NCBI GenBank assembly: GCA_002840685.1
Contig: PHBU01000011.1
Span: 62,001 to 126,000 of the forward strand
From: Chloroflexi bacterium HGW-Chloroflexi-6
GTDB lineage: Bacteria; Chloroflexota; Anaerolineae; Anaerolineales; Villigracilaceae
Reading direction: 5' to 3'
DNA length: 64,000 bases
Positions 34,618 through 44,001 of the stretch are shown here, one piece after another; the first letter of the stretch is position 1, and each line of letters begins with the position of its first letter. The notes beneath the pieces are model-generated. The model was not told the DNA's origin and did not search any database. It worked only from the letters and a program-made list of their open reading frames with translations. The position numbers were made by a program, and so were the translations under genes.

Positions 34618-34755
34618 AACTTGACTTTGAATGTAGAAATCGTTATCATTAAATTGTAAAAGTCAAAAGACTTCTCCTGTCTCGCGAAAAGTGGCCATCT
34701 GTGGCCGCCTGCCCCCATCTAGCAGTGATGGATCGGGCTAGCGAGGCGGGTTGCT

Positions 34756-35379
34756 TTAAGGGGTGTATTCCACTAACTTGACAACTTTGCCGGAAATTTT
34801 ATCGAAGGCTTCACTCTGTCTGTGGTTGTCGCGTCGCAAAATTGCACCAGCGACCAAATCAGCCACTTGAATCAGGGATTCACTCTGCGAACGGCGCATG
34901 GAAATGCGTCGAAATCCATGTTTGATTTTGCGAACGCGCATGATACGTTTTAATTCGTCACGAGTGTGTTCAGGATAACCAAATTCATCCAGAATCAGCG
35001 TGCCTTCCGTGCGTTTTTCAGCAGGAATTTGGCGGATTAATTCCGAGACACAATACAGGTAAAAATCCAAACCAGATGCAAACAAAACAACAGGTTCTGG
35101 GATCGTAGTTTTGTCCACAATCATTCCCCATGCTTCGAAATCAGCCTTTTCCAAAGCATCAAAAAGTAAATTGCGCAATTTTTCCGATGCCAGAGAATTG
35201 AAATGAAAATCGAAACCTTGCGACAAGTGCGCCTTCTCGCGCACTCCAGCCAACAATGCGCGCAAATCATCAGGATATTGCGTGGCAATCACAACAATCA
35301 CAAAGTATCGTGATGCGCCTTTCTCGAATTTGAAGCTGGAATCACCGGCTTCGTCGCCTGCGAAAGTGAAAGTTAACAT
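34756..35379 (-). CDS. DUF3800 domain protein
   Basis: 207 residues. The DUF3800 signature is seen as FTFAGDEAGDSSF near the start (acidic residues of an RNase H-like fold), ILDEFGYPEHTRDELKRIM in the middle and SESLIQVADLVAGAILRRDN near the end. The family has a predicted nuclease-like fold and is frequent next to mobile elements and defence genes; no activity is assigned. Its ATG overlaps the stop of a 37-codon remnant of the capsule gene (ATGTTAA), so translation is probably coupled to it. About 138 nt without a recognisable gene separate its stop from the capsule gene. Confidence 0.8.
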   Translation of the reverse strand: MLTFTFAGDEAGDSSFKFEKGASRYFVIVVIATQYPDDLRALLAGVREKAHLSQGFDFHFNSLASEKLRNLLFDALEKADFEAWGMIVDKTTIPEPVVLFASGLDFYLYCVSELIRQIPAEKRTEGTLILDEFGYPEHTRDELKRIMRVRKIKHGFRRISMRRSQSESLIQVADLVAGAILRRDNHRQSEAFDKISGKVVKLVEYTP

Positions 35380-35486
35380 CGCTGCTCCAGTTGCGACAGG
35401 TTGTAACGCCTCCGAGGCCGCACCGGACGAATCGCATCGTACAAGTCGGCAGTATAGGGAATTTTGGCGAGGATGTTTTTTAGCAT
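35373..35486 (-). pseudogene. Duplicated 5' fragment of the capsule gene (37 codons)
   Basis: Codes for MLKNILAKIPYTADLYDAIR, then PVRPRRRYNLSQLEQRC and a stop. The first 34 residues match the start of the capsule-type protein (MTIKDILAKIPYTADLYDAI) almost exactly. The fragment ends at the start of the DUF3800 gene, with the stop TAA overlapping its ATG. It is too short to keep function and now acts at most as a leader ORF. Confidence 0.85.
35385..35475. repeat. Direct repeat, remnant copy
   Basis: Partner of 34513-34603. The two copies bracket the DUF3800 gene and 138 nt of non-coding sequence, so the inserted unit is about 870 bp. Confidence 0.85.
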
Positions 35487-35500
35487 AGAAGTAAAACGCA

Positions 35501-35920
35501 TCAATCCGGACTATATAAAGAAAATTCCAAGTGCAGATTAGTTGCTGATATTCGTCTCAGCATGTCAGGCCTGAGAATTAAATATTCGTGCGATGTTGGC
35601 ATAATCCAAAAAACGTTTAATTCAGCGTCCAGTGACTGTTCTTGGACAATTTCAGCAAGCTTTCCTTGAACCGGTTCAATCTGTTCAAGTATCCATTCGA
35701 TATGTTTCGTGGGGTCTAAAGATTGAATTCGTTCTTTGGAATCTATAAACCAAATACCATGAGGCCAGCTTGTGCCATCTTTCCGCATATCGCCACGTTG
35801 AAAACTTCTCGTAGCAGAAATACGTAAAGCCTCGGTCACTTTCTGTGGGTTTAAATTTTCTCCCCACAGATTGAGGCTTGCATAAGGCAAATAAGGCTCA
35901 TTCTCATCAGGTTCAATCAT
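35501..35920 (-). CDS. DUF4279 domain protein
   Basis: 139 residues. ASLNLWGENLNPQKVTEALR, TRSFQRGDMRKDGTSWPHGI and HIEWILEQIEPVQGKLAEI match DUF4279, a small domain of unknown role often found with contact-dependent toxin or immunity-type genes. It starts 2 nt after the wzt stop codon without a ribosome binding site, so it should be translated by coupling. It ends 14 nt before the capsule gene fragment. Its AT content is higher than that of wzt, which fits acquisition. Confidence 0.75.
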   Translation of the reverse strand: MIEPDENEPYLPYASLNLWGENLNPQKVTEALRISATRSFQRGDMRKDGTSWPHGIWFIDSKERIQSLDPTKHIEWILEQIEPVQGKLAEIVQEQSLDAELNVFWIMPTSHEYLILRPDMLRRISATNLHLEFSLYSPD

Positions 35921-35922
35921 AT

Positions 35923-37218
35923 CTATTGGATATTCTCAATTACCCAATCCAACCTTGGCCTGACCGGCCCCTGGCGCTGTTCGGCCCATTGGATGCCGGG
36001 CGCGCCGATCGGATCGATGTTGAAGGCCAGGGCGTTTTCGTCCATGAAATAGCGTTTGACGCCAAAGGACGAAGCGTTGACGCCCAAAATGTAGCGGCCC
36101 TCGTTGAGCAAGTCCGCGGGCAGGGTGGCGCGCGAAACATAATGCCCGGCCTGACGGGTGGAGTGCTTTTCGTACAGGTCAGATTGGTCGACATCAAACG
36201 AAGTGAAAACGTACTCGCCGCGGACTGTGCTCAGGTAAACGCCTACGCGCAAGCCAGTGATCGGCGCGTCGAGACGGTATTCCATCTCGAGCGTGATCGG
36301 TTCGGTCGAGCGCAGGCTGTCGGCCACCGCCCCGCGCGCATCTTTGACGCGCAGCGAAAGCGGGCGGAACGGCATGGCGTTGGCCGAGACTTCGTCCGCT
36401 TCCCAGACCCGCTCCCCAGCCTGGGCCTGCCCCGAAGCCAGGTAGAAATCCACCGCTTCGGCGGTCGGGGCGCGTTTGACGAGTTGTCCCTTCTGCATGA
36501 CGATCGATTCCTGGGTCAGGCGCACGATAGCGCTCATGTTATGGCTGACGAACAGGACGGTGCGCCCTTGCGCAGCGACATCGTTCATCTTACCCAGGCA
36601 TTTGCGCTGGAACTCGGCATCGCCAACCGCCAGGACTTCATCCACGACCAGGATCTCCGGTTCGAGGTGGGCGGCAACCGCAAACGCCAGGCGCAGGTAC
36701 ATGCCCGAGGAGTAACGCTTAACCGGGGTGTCGATAAACTGCTCGACCTCCGAAAAGGCCACGATCTCATCGAAGTTTTTCTCGATCTCGGCCCGTTTCA
36801 TGCCGAGGATCGCTCCGTTTAAGTAAATGTTCTCGCGGCCGGTCAGCTCGGGGTGGAAACCGGTGCCGACTTCCAGCAGGGAACCAACCCGTCCGCGCAC
36901 GGTGACCGAGCCGCGGGTGGGTTCGGTCACACGCGACAAAACCTTGAGCAGGGTCGATTTCCCGGCCCCGTTGCGGCCAATGATGCCGAGCACTTTCCCT
37001 TCTTCCAGCTCGAAAGAAACATCCTTGAGCGCCCAGATGTAGCCGGTGTTGCGGCCAGGGTCTGCGAGCTGGCGTCCAAAAAGAGAGGCGGCCATGCGGA
37101 AAGGGGCTTTGGCGGCATCGACCAGCACGTCGCGCAGCATGCCATACTGGAATCGCTGCGTGGCGAGACCGATTTTGTAGCGTTTACTGATATTTTCAAC
37201 TTTGATTGCGATTGTCAT
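35923..37218 (-). CDS. wzt: ABC transporter ATP-binding protein for polysaccharide export (Wzt)
   Basis: 431 residues. The ATPase domain has Walker A GIIGRNGAGKST, signature YSSGMYLRLAFAVA and Walker B PEILVVDEVLAVGD followed by SHNMSAI. From about residue 275 a Wzt-type C-terminal beta-sandwich follows (ITLEMEYRLDAPITGLRVGV), which in known systems recognises the non-reducing end of the glycan. Works with the Wzm permease next to it to flip a finished lipid-linked polysaccharide across the membrane. The two genes are separated by 51 nt containing a hairpin repeat. Confidence 0.92.
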   Translation of the reverse strand: MTIAIKVENISKRYKIGLATQRFQYGMLRDVLVDAAKAPFRMAASLFGRQLADPGRNTGYIWALKDVSFELEEGKVLGIIGRNGAGKSTLLKVLSRVTEPTRGSVTVRGRVGSLLEVGTGFHPELTGRENIYLNGAILGMKRAEIEKNFDEIVAFSEVEQFIDTPVKRYSSGMYLRLAFAVAAHLEPEILVVDEVLAVGDAEFQRKCLGKMNDVAAQGRTVLFVSHNMSAIVRLTQESIVMQKGQLVKRAPTAEAVDFYLASGQAQAGERVWEADEVSANAMPFRPLSLRVKDARGAVADSLRSTEPITLEMEYRLDAPITGLRVGVYLSTVRGEYVFTSFDVDQSDLYEKHSTRQAGHYVSRATLPADLLNEGRYILGVNASSFGVKRYFMDENALAFNIDPIGAPGIQWAEQRQGPVRPRLDWVIENIQ

Positions 37219-37227
37219 AGGAGTTTA

Positions 37228-37271
37228 TGGAAAGTAGAAAGTGGAAATCCACTTTTTACTCGCTACTTTCT
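37228..37271. repeat. Short hairpin repeat (copy 2)
   Basis: GAAAGTAG..AAAGTGG pairs with CCACTTT...CTACTTTC. It shares its words with 32066-32103. It lies exactly between the wzm stop and the wzt start. Confidence 0.5.
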
Positions 37272-38169
37272 AGATCGTATCTGCAAAAGTTCTCTCCATG
37301 TTGCGGAAGTAGACCAGTCCGCTCAGGAGGATCAGGATGGCGATGGCGGCTGAAATACCGACCAGCATATCGGGCGGGCTGCCGACGCCCAGCAGCGCCC
37401 AGCGAAAGCCGTTAACCACGCCCGCCATCGGATTGAGGGCGTAGACAATCTGCCATTTGTCCGCAATCACGGTCGAGGAGTAGGCAATCGGGGTGACGAA
37501 CATCCAAAACTGGGAGATGAAGGGCAGGGCGTAACCGACATCACGATACTGGACGTTAATCGCCGAAAGCCACAGGGCAACGCCGAGCGCGGTGATAACC
37601 GAAAGCAGGGTAAAGAGCGGCAAGGCCCAAAGGGCGTTGACGCCGGGGGTGACGCCGTAATAGAACATCAGACCGATCAGCACCACGAAGGCGATCGCAA
37701 AGTCGAGCAGGCCGCCCAGGACCGAGGCCATCGGCAAGACCAGGCGCGGGAAGTAGGTTTTGGTGATCATGTTCTGGTTGGAGGTCAACGAGCGGCTGGC
37801 CGAGTTAAGAGCCGTTGCAAACAGTCCCCAGGGCAAAAGCGCCGTGTACGAAAAGATCGGGTAGGGGATGTCGCCATCGGTCGGCATCTTGGCGATGTTG
37901 CCGAACAGGAAGTTGAAAACCAGCATGGTCAGCACGGGCTGGAGGATAGCCCAGGCCGCGCCGAGAGCAGTCTGCTTGTAACGGACTTTGATGTCGCGCC
38001 AGATCATGAACCAGATCAGTTCACGATAATGCCACAGATCGCCCAGGTTCAGCGCAGCGAAACCGGAGCTGGCCTTGATATAAACGGTGGTGGGTTCGTG
38101 TTTGGTGAGTTCGGTCATTTTTTTGGGTTGGGGCGAGCCGGCAAGGCCATCGAGCATCATTACTGGCAA
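37270..38169 (-). CDS. wzm: ABC-2 type polysaccharide export permease (Wzm)
   Basis: Up to 299 residues with six hydrophobic segments. LWHYRELIWFMIWRDIKVRY and KQTALGAAWAILQPVLTMLV are typical of the TagG/Wzm family, and the last segment is followed by YFRNMERTFADTI. Forms the membrane channel for the Wzt ATPase. The start is uncertain: ATG codons at 38169, 38160, 38157 and 38118 (MTELTKHEPTT) all lack a ribosome binding site; homology suggests the last. Confidence 0.9.
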   Translation of the reverse strand: MPVMMLDGLAGSPQPKKMTELTKHEPTTVYIKASSGFAALNLGDLWHYRELIWFMIWRDIKVRYKQTALGAAWAILQPVLTMLVFNFLFGNIAKMPTDGDIPYPIFSYTALLPWGLFATALNSASRSLTSNQNMITKTYFPRLVLPMASVLGGLLDFAIAFVVLIGLMFYYGVTPGVNALWALPLFTLLSVITALGVALWLSAINVQYRDVGYALPFISQFWMFVTPIAYSSTVIADKWQIVYALNPMAGVVNGFRWALLGVGSPPDMLVGISAAIAILILLSGLVYFRNMERTFADTI

Positions 38170-38225
38170 TAATTTCTTGCCTGAAAATGGCTGTCGATAA
38201 GCCCGGGCGGATCGCCCCTGCGAAA

Positions 38226-39275
<1,050 letters not shown>

Positions 39276-40271
39276 TTATTGAACGATAAACCTTGCATTG
39301 CGGTACTGCTCATCCTGCGGGTGCAGGATCATGCCCAGGCGCAGGGCGTTGACCACCTCGCGCACACCGTCGTCCACGTTCAGGGTGGCGGCAAAGCCCA
39401 ACTCGCGCTGGATCTTCTCAAAAGAAACCGTAATATCGCGCATATCGCCGCCAAAGGTCAGGTTCTTGTACTGCACGATCGTTTCGGGCAGGCGTTTCAA
39501 AATAAACCCGACGATCTGATCCTTGGTGTAATTGCCATTGGCGCTGCCCAGGTTGTAAATCTGGCCATCCACTTTTTCGCGCGGAGCGTCCAGGCCAAGC
39601 ACCAGTCCCTGGACCACATCACGCACATGCACGAAGGATCGCGAATAGCCGCGCTGGTAGATCAGCAATTCGCGCTTGGAGTAGGCATCCAGCACGAACT
39701 GGTTGACAATCAGGTCGAAACGTGTGCGCGGGGAAAGCCCGTAGAGCGTCGCCAGGCGGAAGATCAACGCGCCAGCGGGTTGCAAAAACTGTTCGGCAGC
39801 AATCTTTGTTTCAGCGTAAAGCGACTGCGGATTTAAGGGGGATTCTTCCGTTACCGGCTGTCCATCGGTCGAAAGACCGTAGTTGCTGTAAGTGGACGGG
39901 AAAACGAAACGCTCCACCCCGAGGCTGGCGGCCTGCTCGAAGACATTCTTCGTCGCCTCGACATTGTAGCGCCAGGCAGCCGGCTTGCCGACCGACTGGC
40001 AAGCCGGGAAACCGACAATCCCCGCAAGGTGAAAAACAGCCTGGGGTTTTTGCCAGCCGCGCGGGAGTGAGTCGCGCAAACTGCGGGCCTCGGCCACATC
40101 CGCTTTGGCGAAGTGAAAGTTCGGGTGCGGCAGGTACGGGATCAGCGATTCGCCCCCATACAGGAGCGAGTCGATCGTTGTGACAAAATTCCCGAGGCGG
40201 AGCAACTCCCCGATCAACAACGAGCCGATATAGCCCGCCCCGCCGGTAACGACGATGTGTTTTTCAGCCAT
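39276..40271 (-). CDS. NAD-dependent nucleotide-sugar epimerase/dehydratase
   Basis: 331 residues, extended short-chain dehydrogenase. HIVVTGGAGYIGSLLIGELL, VFHLAGIVGFPACQSVGKPA, FVFPSTYSNYGLSTDGQP and SLYAETKIAAEQF give the cofactor loop and Tyr-x-x-x-Lys. Substrate not certain (UDP-glucose or GDP-sugar). GGAGAG before the ATG. Its start codon overlaps the end of the winged-helix regulator gene (ATGGCTGA), so the regulator and this gene are translated together. Confidence 0.82.
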   Translation of the reverse strand: MAEKHIVVTGGAGYIGSLLIGELLRLGNFVTTIDSLLYGGESLIPYLPHPNFHFAKADVAEARSLRDSLPRGWQKPQAVFHLAGIVGFPACQSVGKPAAWRYNVEATKNVFEQAASLGVERFVFPSTYSNYGLSTDGQPVTEESPLNPQSLYAETKIAAEQFLQPAGALIFRLATLYGLSPRTRFDLIVNQFVLDAYSKRELLIYQRGYSRSFVHVRDVVQGLVLGLDAPREKVDGQIYNLGSANGNYTKDQIVGFILKRLPETIVQYKNLTFGGDMRDITVSFEKIQRELGFAATLNVDDGVREVVNALRLGMILHPQDEQYRNARFIVQ

Positions 40272-40746
40272 TGGACTCTCCGGGTTTAAAAAGCGCCACA
40301 CTCAAACCGCGCACTTCAAAGGTCGGCAGGGATGGGTCATCCACAATAGCCAACCCCTGCTCGAGGCAGGTCAAGCGACAAATATCGGCCACGTCGCCCT
40401 CGCCCAGCAGGTGCACCCGTTCGACCCCCTCGGAGCGCAGCTGGATGGCAGCATCTTTAACTTTCTGGCGCACGCGGCGGTACATATTAAATTGCTGTTC
40501 GACATAATCGACCAGCAAACGGGCGCGATGGCTGAGGCCTTCAGGGGTGATGATGTACTTGAGCTTGCGCCGCTCGGCGCGTTTGACCTTGACGTAGCCT
40601 TTTTCAACCAGGCGTTTCAAGTGCCAGTTGATCGTGCCGACCGCCACCCCGAGCTGCGTGGCCAGGTCGGCCTGGGTTACATCCGGGTCGAGCTCAATGT
40701 TTTCGAGCAGTGATAAATCGTGGGAAGAATCGCTTTGGGTTTCCAT
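40264..40746 (-). CDS. Winged-helix transcriptional regulator heading the glycan operon
   Basis: 160 residues. The winged helix is LDPDVTQADLATQLGVAVGT, NWHLKRLVEKGYVKVKRAER and KLKYIITPEGLSHRARLLVD. The C-terminal ~70 residues (AAIQLRSEGVERVHLLGEGD, CLEQGLAIVDDPSLP) form an alpha/beta fold that may bind a ligand such as a sugar nucleotide. The family (winged helix at the start of sugar-biosynthesis operons) is common near polysaccharide loci. Two identical palindromes around its -10 box point to autorepression of the whole operon. Confidence 0.82.
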   Translation of the reverse strand: METQSDSSHDLSLLENIELDPDVTQADLATQLGVAVGTINWHLKRLVEKGYVKVKRAERRKLKYIITPEGLSHRARLLVDYVEQQFNMYRRVRQKVKDAAIQLRSEGVERVHLLGEGDVADICRLTCLEQGLAIVDDPSLPTFEVRGLSVALFKPGESNG

Positions 40747-40752
40747 AATCAA

Positions 40753-40769
40753 AATTCAATCGCTGAATT
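40753..40769. promoter_or_regulatory. Operator half of a tandem pair: AATTCA-N5-TGAATT
   Basis: AATTCA and TGAATT are separated by ATCGC. It overlaps the minus-strand TATAAT (40772-40767) of the regulator gene. Confidence 0.65.
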
Positions 40770-40772
40770 ATA
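40767..40772 (-). promoter_or_regulatory. -10 box of the regulator-glycan operon
   Basis: TATAAT, 20 nt before the ATG at 40746, lying between and partly inside the two operator palindromes. Confidence 0.6.
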
Positions 40773-40777
40773 CCCTA

Positions 40778-40794
40778 AATTCAGTGGTTGAATT
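40778..40794. promoter_or_regulatory. Second AATTCA-N5-TGAATT operator
   Basis: Same arms as the first with spacer GTGGT; centre-to-centre distance is 25 bp. It covers the likely -35 region. Confidence 0.65.
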
Positions 40795-40913
40795 TTCAAA
40801 TATCGAGTCGAATGCGCTGCTGTCGAGAACCGAAGAATTGGTTTCGATACGGACGGGAAAGCGCCGTCCTGCTCAACCAACGGATGATATGTTATTTTGG
40901 TGACATCAATCAC

Positions 40914-40942
40914 TTGCAATCTATTAGATATACGTCTAAACT
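40914..40942 (+). promoter_or_regulatory. Promoter of tldD-tldE
   Basis: TTGCAA (40914-40919) and TAAACT (40937-40942) with a 17-nt spacer. The spacer holds a small TAGA...TCTA inverted repeat. Confidence 0.5.
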
Positions 40943-40988
40943 AGTGTTGGAACTTTTGCATATCCAAACCAGTCAAGGAGTATTTCCG

Positions 40989-42446
40989 ATGCAACAAACC
41001 CAAATGAAAACGCAGATCGAAAGGTTGAAATCTGCCGGCGCAACCTATGTGGATGCGCGCTGGTACCCGCTCGAAGAAAGCAATTCCCTGATGATGTGGA
41101 ACGGCAACCTGAAGAATGCCTCCGCCTCGCGGGAAAGTGGCATCGGGGTGCGGGTCTTGTACAAAGGGGCATGGGGATTTTCCGCTTCATCTGATATGAG
41201 CAACCTTGGCGGGCTATTTGACAAAGCCCTCGACAACGCCCGCGTTGCAGCCCAGCGGGTCACCTTCCCGGTGCGGCTGGCCGAGAAAGACGCTGTGCAG
41301 GCCTCCTTTGCCAGCCCCAACCGCATCGACCCGTTCGGTGTAGCGCTGTCAGACAAAATCGCCTTCCTGCAAGCCATGGATGAAAAACTGAACAAGCCGG
41401 GTGTCTTCCAGCGCGTCAGTGAAATGACCTTCATGCGCAAACAGATCATCTTCCTCGATTCGGAAGGCAGCGAGATCGAGAAGAACATCATCGAAGTCTT
41501 CCCCGGCATCCAGGTCATGGGTGTGGACTCGAATGGCGAGACCCATGCACGCAAGTTCAGCCCCGGTCGGGTTGGCAATACGCGCGGCTGGGAAACGCTC
41601 GATATGCAACTGTTTTCAGAGAACGCCGAGCGCATTGTGCGCGAATTGAATGAAATTCTCGTGGCAGACCCCTGCCCCAAGGAAGAGCGCACGGTCATCC
41701 TGCTGCCCGGCATCATGTTCCTGCAAACCCACGAAACCATTGGCCACGCCCTCGAACTGGACCGCATTCTCGGCTACGAACTGGCCTACGCCGGCGGTTC
41801 CTTCGTCACACTCGATGACTTTGGCAAGCTGCGCTACGGCTCGCCCAAGCTGACCGCCCGCGCCGACGCTACGGTCGCCAACACCCCCGGCAGCTTCGGC
41901 TACGACGATGACGGCATCCCGGCCCAGGACAACCTGCTGATCGACAAGGGCATCCTGGTCGGCGCGATCACCGGCCGCCAGATGGTCGAAGAAGCCAACG
42001 CCCGCGCCCGCCGCCAAATCTTTAACGGCAGCAGCGGCGCCAACCGCGCCACATCCTTCTACCGCGTGCCGATCGAGCGCATGACCAACATCAACATCGA
42101 CCCCGGCCAGGACGGCACTCTGGATGATATCGTCAGCAAGACCGAGCGCGGCATCATCCTGGATGGCGAGAAAAGCTGGTCGATCGGCTCGAACCGTGAA
42201 CAATTCCACTTTGCGACCGACATAGGCTGGCTGGTGGAAGACGGCAAAGTCACCAAAGTTGTCAAGAATGCCACCTACAAGGGTGATACGCTCAAATTCT
42301 ACAACTCGCTCTCGGCCGTCGGCAACGCGTCCACCTGGGAAGTGCAATATGTGGACAACTGCGGCAAGGGTCAGCCCAACCAGATCATGCAACTCGGTCA
42401 CGGCGTGCCGGTCTGCCGTTTTGACAACGTGAGAATAGGAGAATAG
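40989..42446 (+). CDS. tldD: Metalloprotease TldD
   Basis: 485 residues. The TldD/PmbA N-terminal domain (ATYVDARWYPLEESNSLMMW, ASRESGIGVRVLYKGAWGF) is followed by the zinc site HETIGHALELDR (HExxxH), then TPGSFGYDDDGIPAQ. TldD and TldE form a heterodimer that trims unfolded short peptides and, in some bacteria, matures microcins or RiPP peptides. The start at 40989 follows AAGGAG; upstream in-frame codons have no homology. tldE follows 2 nt after the stop. Confidence 0.94.
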   Translation: MQQTQMKTQIERLKSAGATYVDARWYPLEESNSLMMWNGNLKNASASRESGIGVRVLYKGAWGFSASSDMSNLGGLFDKALDNARVAAQRVTFPVRLAEKDAVQASFASPNRIDPFGVALSDKIAFLQAMDEKLNKPGVFQRVSEMTFMRKQIIFLDSEGSEIEKNIIEVFPGIQVMGVDSNGETHARKFSPGRVGNTRGWETLDMQLFSENAERIVRELNEILVADPCPKEERTVILLPGIMFLQTHETIGHALELDRILGYELAYAGGSFVTLDDFGKLRYGSPKLTARADATVANTPGSFGYDDDGIPAQDNLLIDKGILVGAITGRQMVEEANARARRQIFNGSSGANRATSFYRVPIERMTNINIDPGQDGTLDDIVSKTERGIILDGEKSWSIGSNREQFHFATDIGWLVEDGKVTKVVKNATYKGDTLKFYNSLSAVGNASTWEVQYVDNCGKGQPNQIMQLGHGVPVCRFDNVRIGE

Positions 42447-42448
42447 CT

Positions 42449-43834
42449 GTGAAGGACAGAATTTTACAAACCTTGCGTGACCTGCGCGCTTATGCCCTTT
42501 CGAAAGGCGTCGAAGCAGCTTTTTTCTATCATGAAGAAGACAGCCACCTGATGCGTTTTGCCAACTCGGCCATCTCGCTCAACACCAACGAGCATCTCAT
42601 CCGCCTCGAAATTACCGCCTTCGAGGGCCAGCGCCGCGCCAGCTACGAGATGATCACCGACCTGGGCAAACTGGACGAGATGAAACAGGCAGTGGATGTC
42701 GCCGCCGAGATGGTCAAACACGCCATGCCGCTCAGCTACCAGCCGAGCAATCCTATCTATGCGCAAGATTTTGCGGACGAAAGCGCGTACGACCCGCAGC
42801 TTGGTTCGCTTGCGAGCGAGGAGCGCCTGGCCTATTTCAACGAGGCTGTCAAAGGGCTCGAAACCGACGAGATCAAGCTCTCCGGCATCTTTTCCTCGGG
42901 GACGAATGTCACCGCACAGATCACCACCCGCTCGGAACACACTCAGTATTTCAAAACCTCCGATGCCCAGGTCAGCATGGTGCTTTCGCACTCCGGCCTG
43001 AAATGGGAAGTGATCGCCGAGCAATCGGCCCAAAAGAAATCCGAGCTGAACCCCTCCGCCCTGCACCGCGATCTGTCCTTCCTGATGGAACGCTATCAGC
43101 ACGAATCCGCCCAGCAGATCCCGGTCGGCAAGTATGATATCGTCTTTGGCTCTGCCGCAATCGGCGACCTGCTCAGCATCATGAACTGGATCGGTTTCGG
43201 CGGCGGTTCGATGAAGCGCGGCTTTTCCTTCATCGCGGAAGACAAACTTGGTCAAAAAGTCTTTTCAGACAAATTCAACCTGATGGATGACCCAACCCGC
43301 CTGGAGACCTTCCCCTTCCGGCGCGATATGATGGGCATGGAACGCAAGCCCTTCCCGATCTTCGAAAAAGGCGTTTTCCAGGGCTTTACCTGGTACCAGG
43401 ACGATGCCGACGAGTTCGGCGTCCCGGCCACCGGCCACACCGTCATGCACAAGAGTCTGACATTGGCCGGCGGCGATGTGGAGGTCAGCACGCTCGAAGA
43501 GCTGGCCAGGATGCCGCGCGAGAACGACATTCTGTATATCCCCTTCCTGCACTACATGAACATCGTCAACCCGTCGAAGGGGCTGATTACCGCCAGTTCG
43601 CGCTTCGGGGCGCTGCTGCTCAAAAAGGACGGCTCGATCGTGGTTCCGTTCAACGTGCGCGTCACCCAGAGCCTGCTCGATATCTTTGGCGACAAAGTGG
43701 AATGGATGTCGAAAGCCCAGTCGGTCAACAACACATCCATGAGCTATGGCGCGCGCAACCCGACCGCGATCATTGTGCCGACCTTCATGCGCGTCAACGA
43801 CCTGGAGATTTCACACTCGAACACCTCGTATTAG
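42449..43834 (+). CDS. tldE: Metalloprotease partner subunit TldE/PmbA
   Basis: 461 residues, GTG start after AGGAG. It has the TldD/PmbA N- and C-domains (ITAFEGQRRASYEMITDLGK, YDIVFGSAAIGDLLSIMNWI, TGHTVMHKSLTLAGGDVEVS) but lacks the HExxxH zinc site, as the family's TldE subunit does. The operon has no RiPP precursor in its vicinity. A strong terminator follows. Confidence 0.93.
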   Translation: MKDRILQTLRDLRAYALSKGVEAAFFYHEEDSHLMRFANSAISLNTNEHLIRLEITAFEGQRRASYEMITDLGKLDEMKQAVDVAAEMVKHAMPLSYQPSNPIYAQDFADESAYDPQLGSLASEERLAYFNEAVKGLETDEIKLSGIFSSGTNVTAQITTRSEHTQYFKTSDAQVSMVLSHSGLKWEVIAEQSAQKKSELNPSALHRDLSFLMERYQHESAQQIPVGKYDIVFGSAAIGDLLSIMNWIGFGGGSMKRGFSFIAEDKLGQKVFSDKFNLMDDPTRLETFPFRRDMMGMERKPFPIFEKGVFQGFTWYQDDADEFGVPATGHTVMHKSLTLAGGDVEVSTLEELARMPRENDILYIPFLHYMNIVNPSKGLITASSRFGALLLKKDGSIVVPFNVRVTQSLLDIFGDKVEWMSKAQSVNNTSMSYGARNPTAIIVPTFMRVNDLEISHSNTSY

Positions 43835-43850
43835 GCAAACACAACCTTTT

Positions 43851-43883
43851 GGACACGGATTCAACGGGATCCGTGTCCTTTTT
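43851..43883 (+). terminator. Intrinsic terminator of tldD-tldE
   Basis: GGACACGGAT and ATCCGTGTCC (10 bp) enclose TCAACGGG, followed by TTTTTATTT. Confidence 0.88.
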
Positions 43884-44001
43884 ATTTGCGTGAAGTCCAT
43901 TTGGGATGATATTTCCATGACACTAACAGGGGCTATGAACAGTTACCAAATATCTGCTCAAATCTGCACGCGGACCAGTATAAATATAGTACAATTGTTC
44001 T

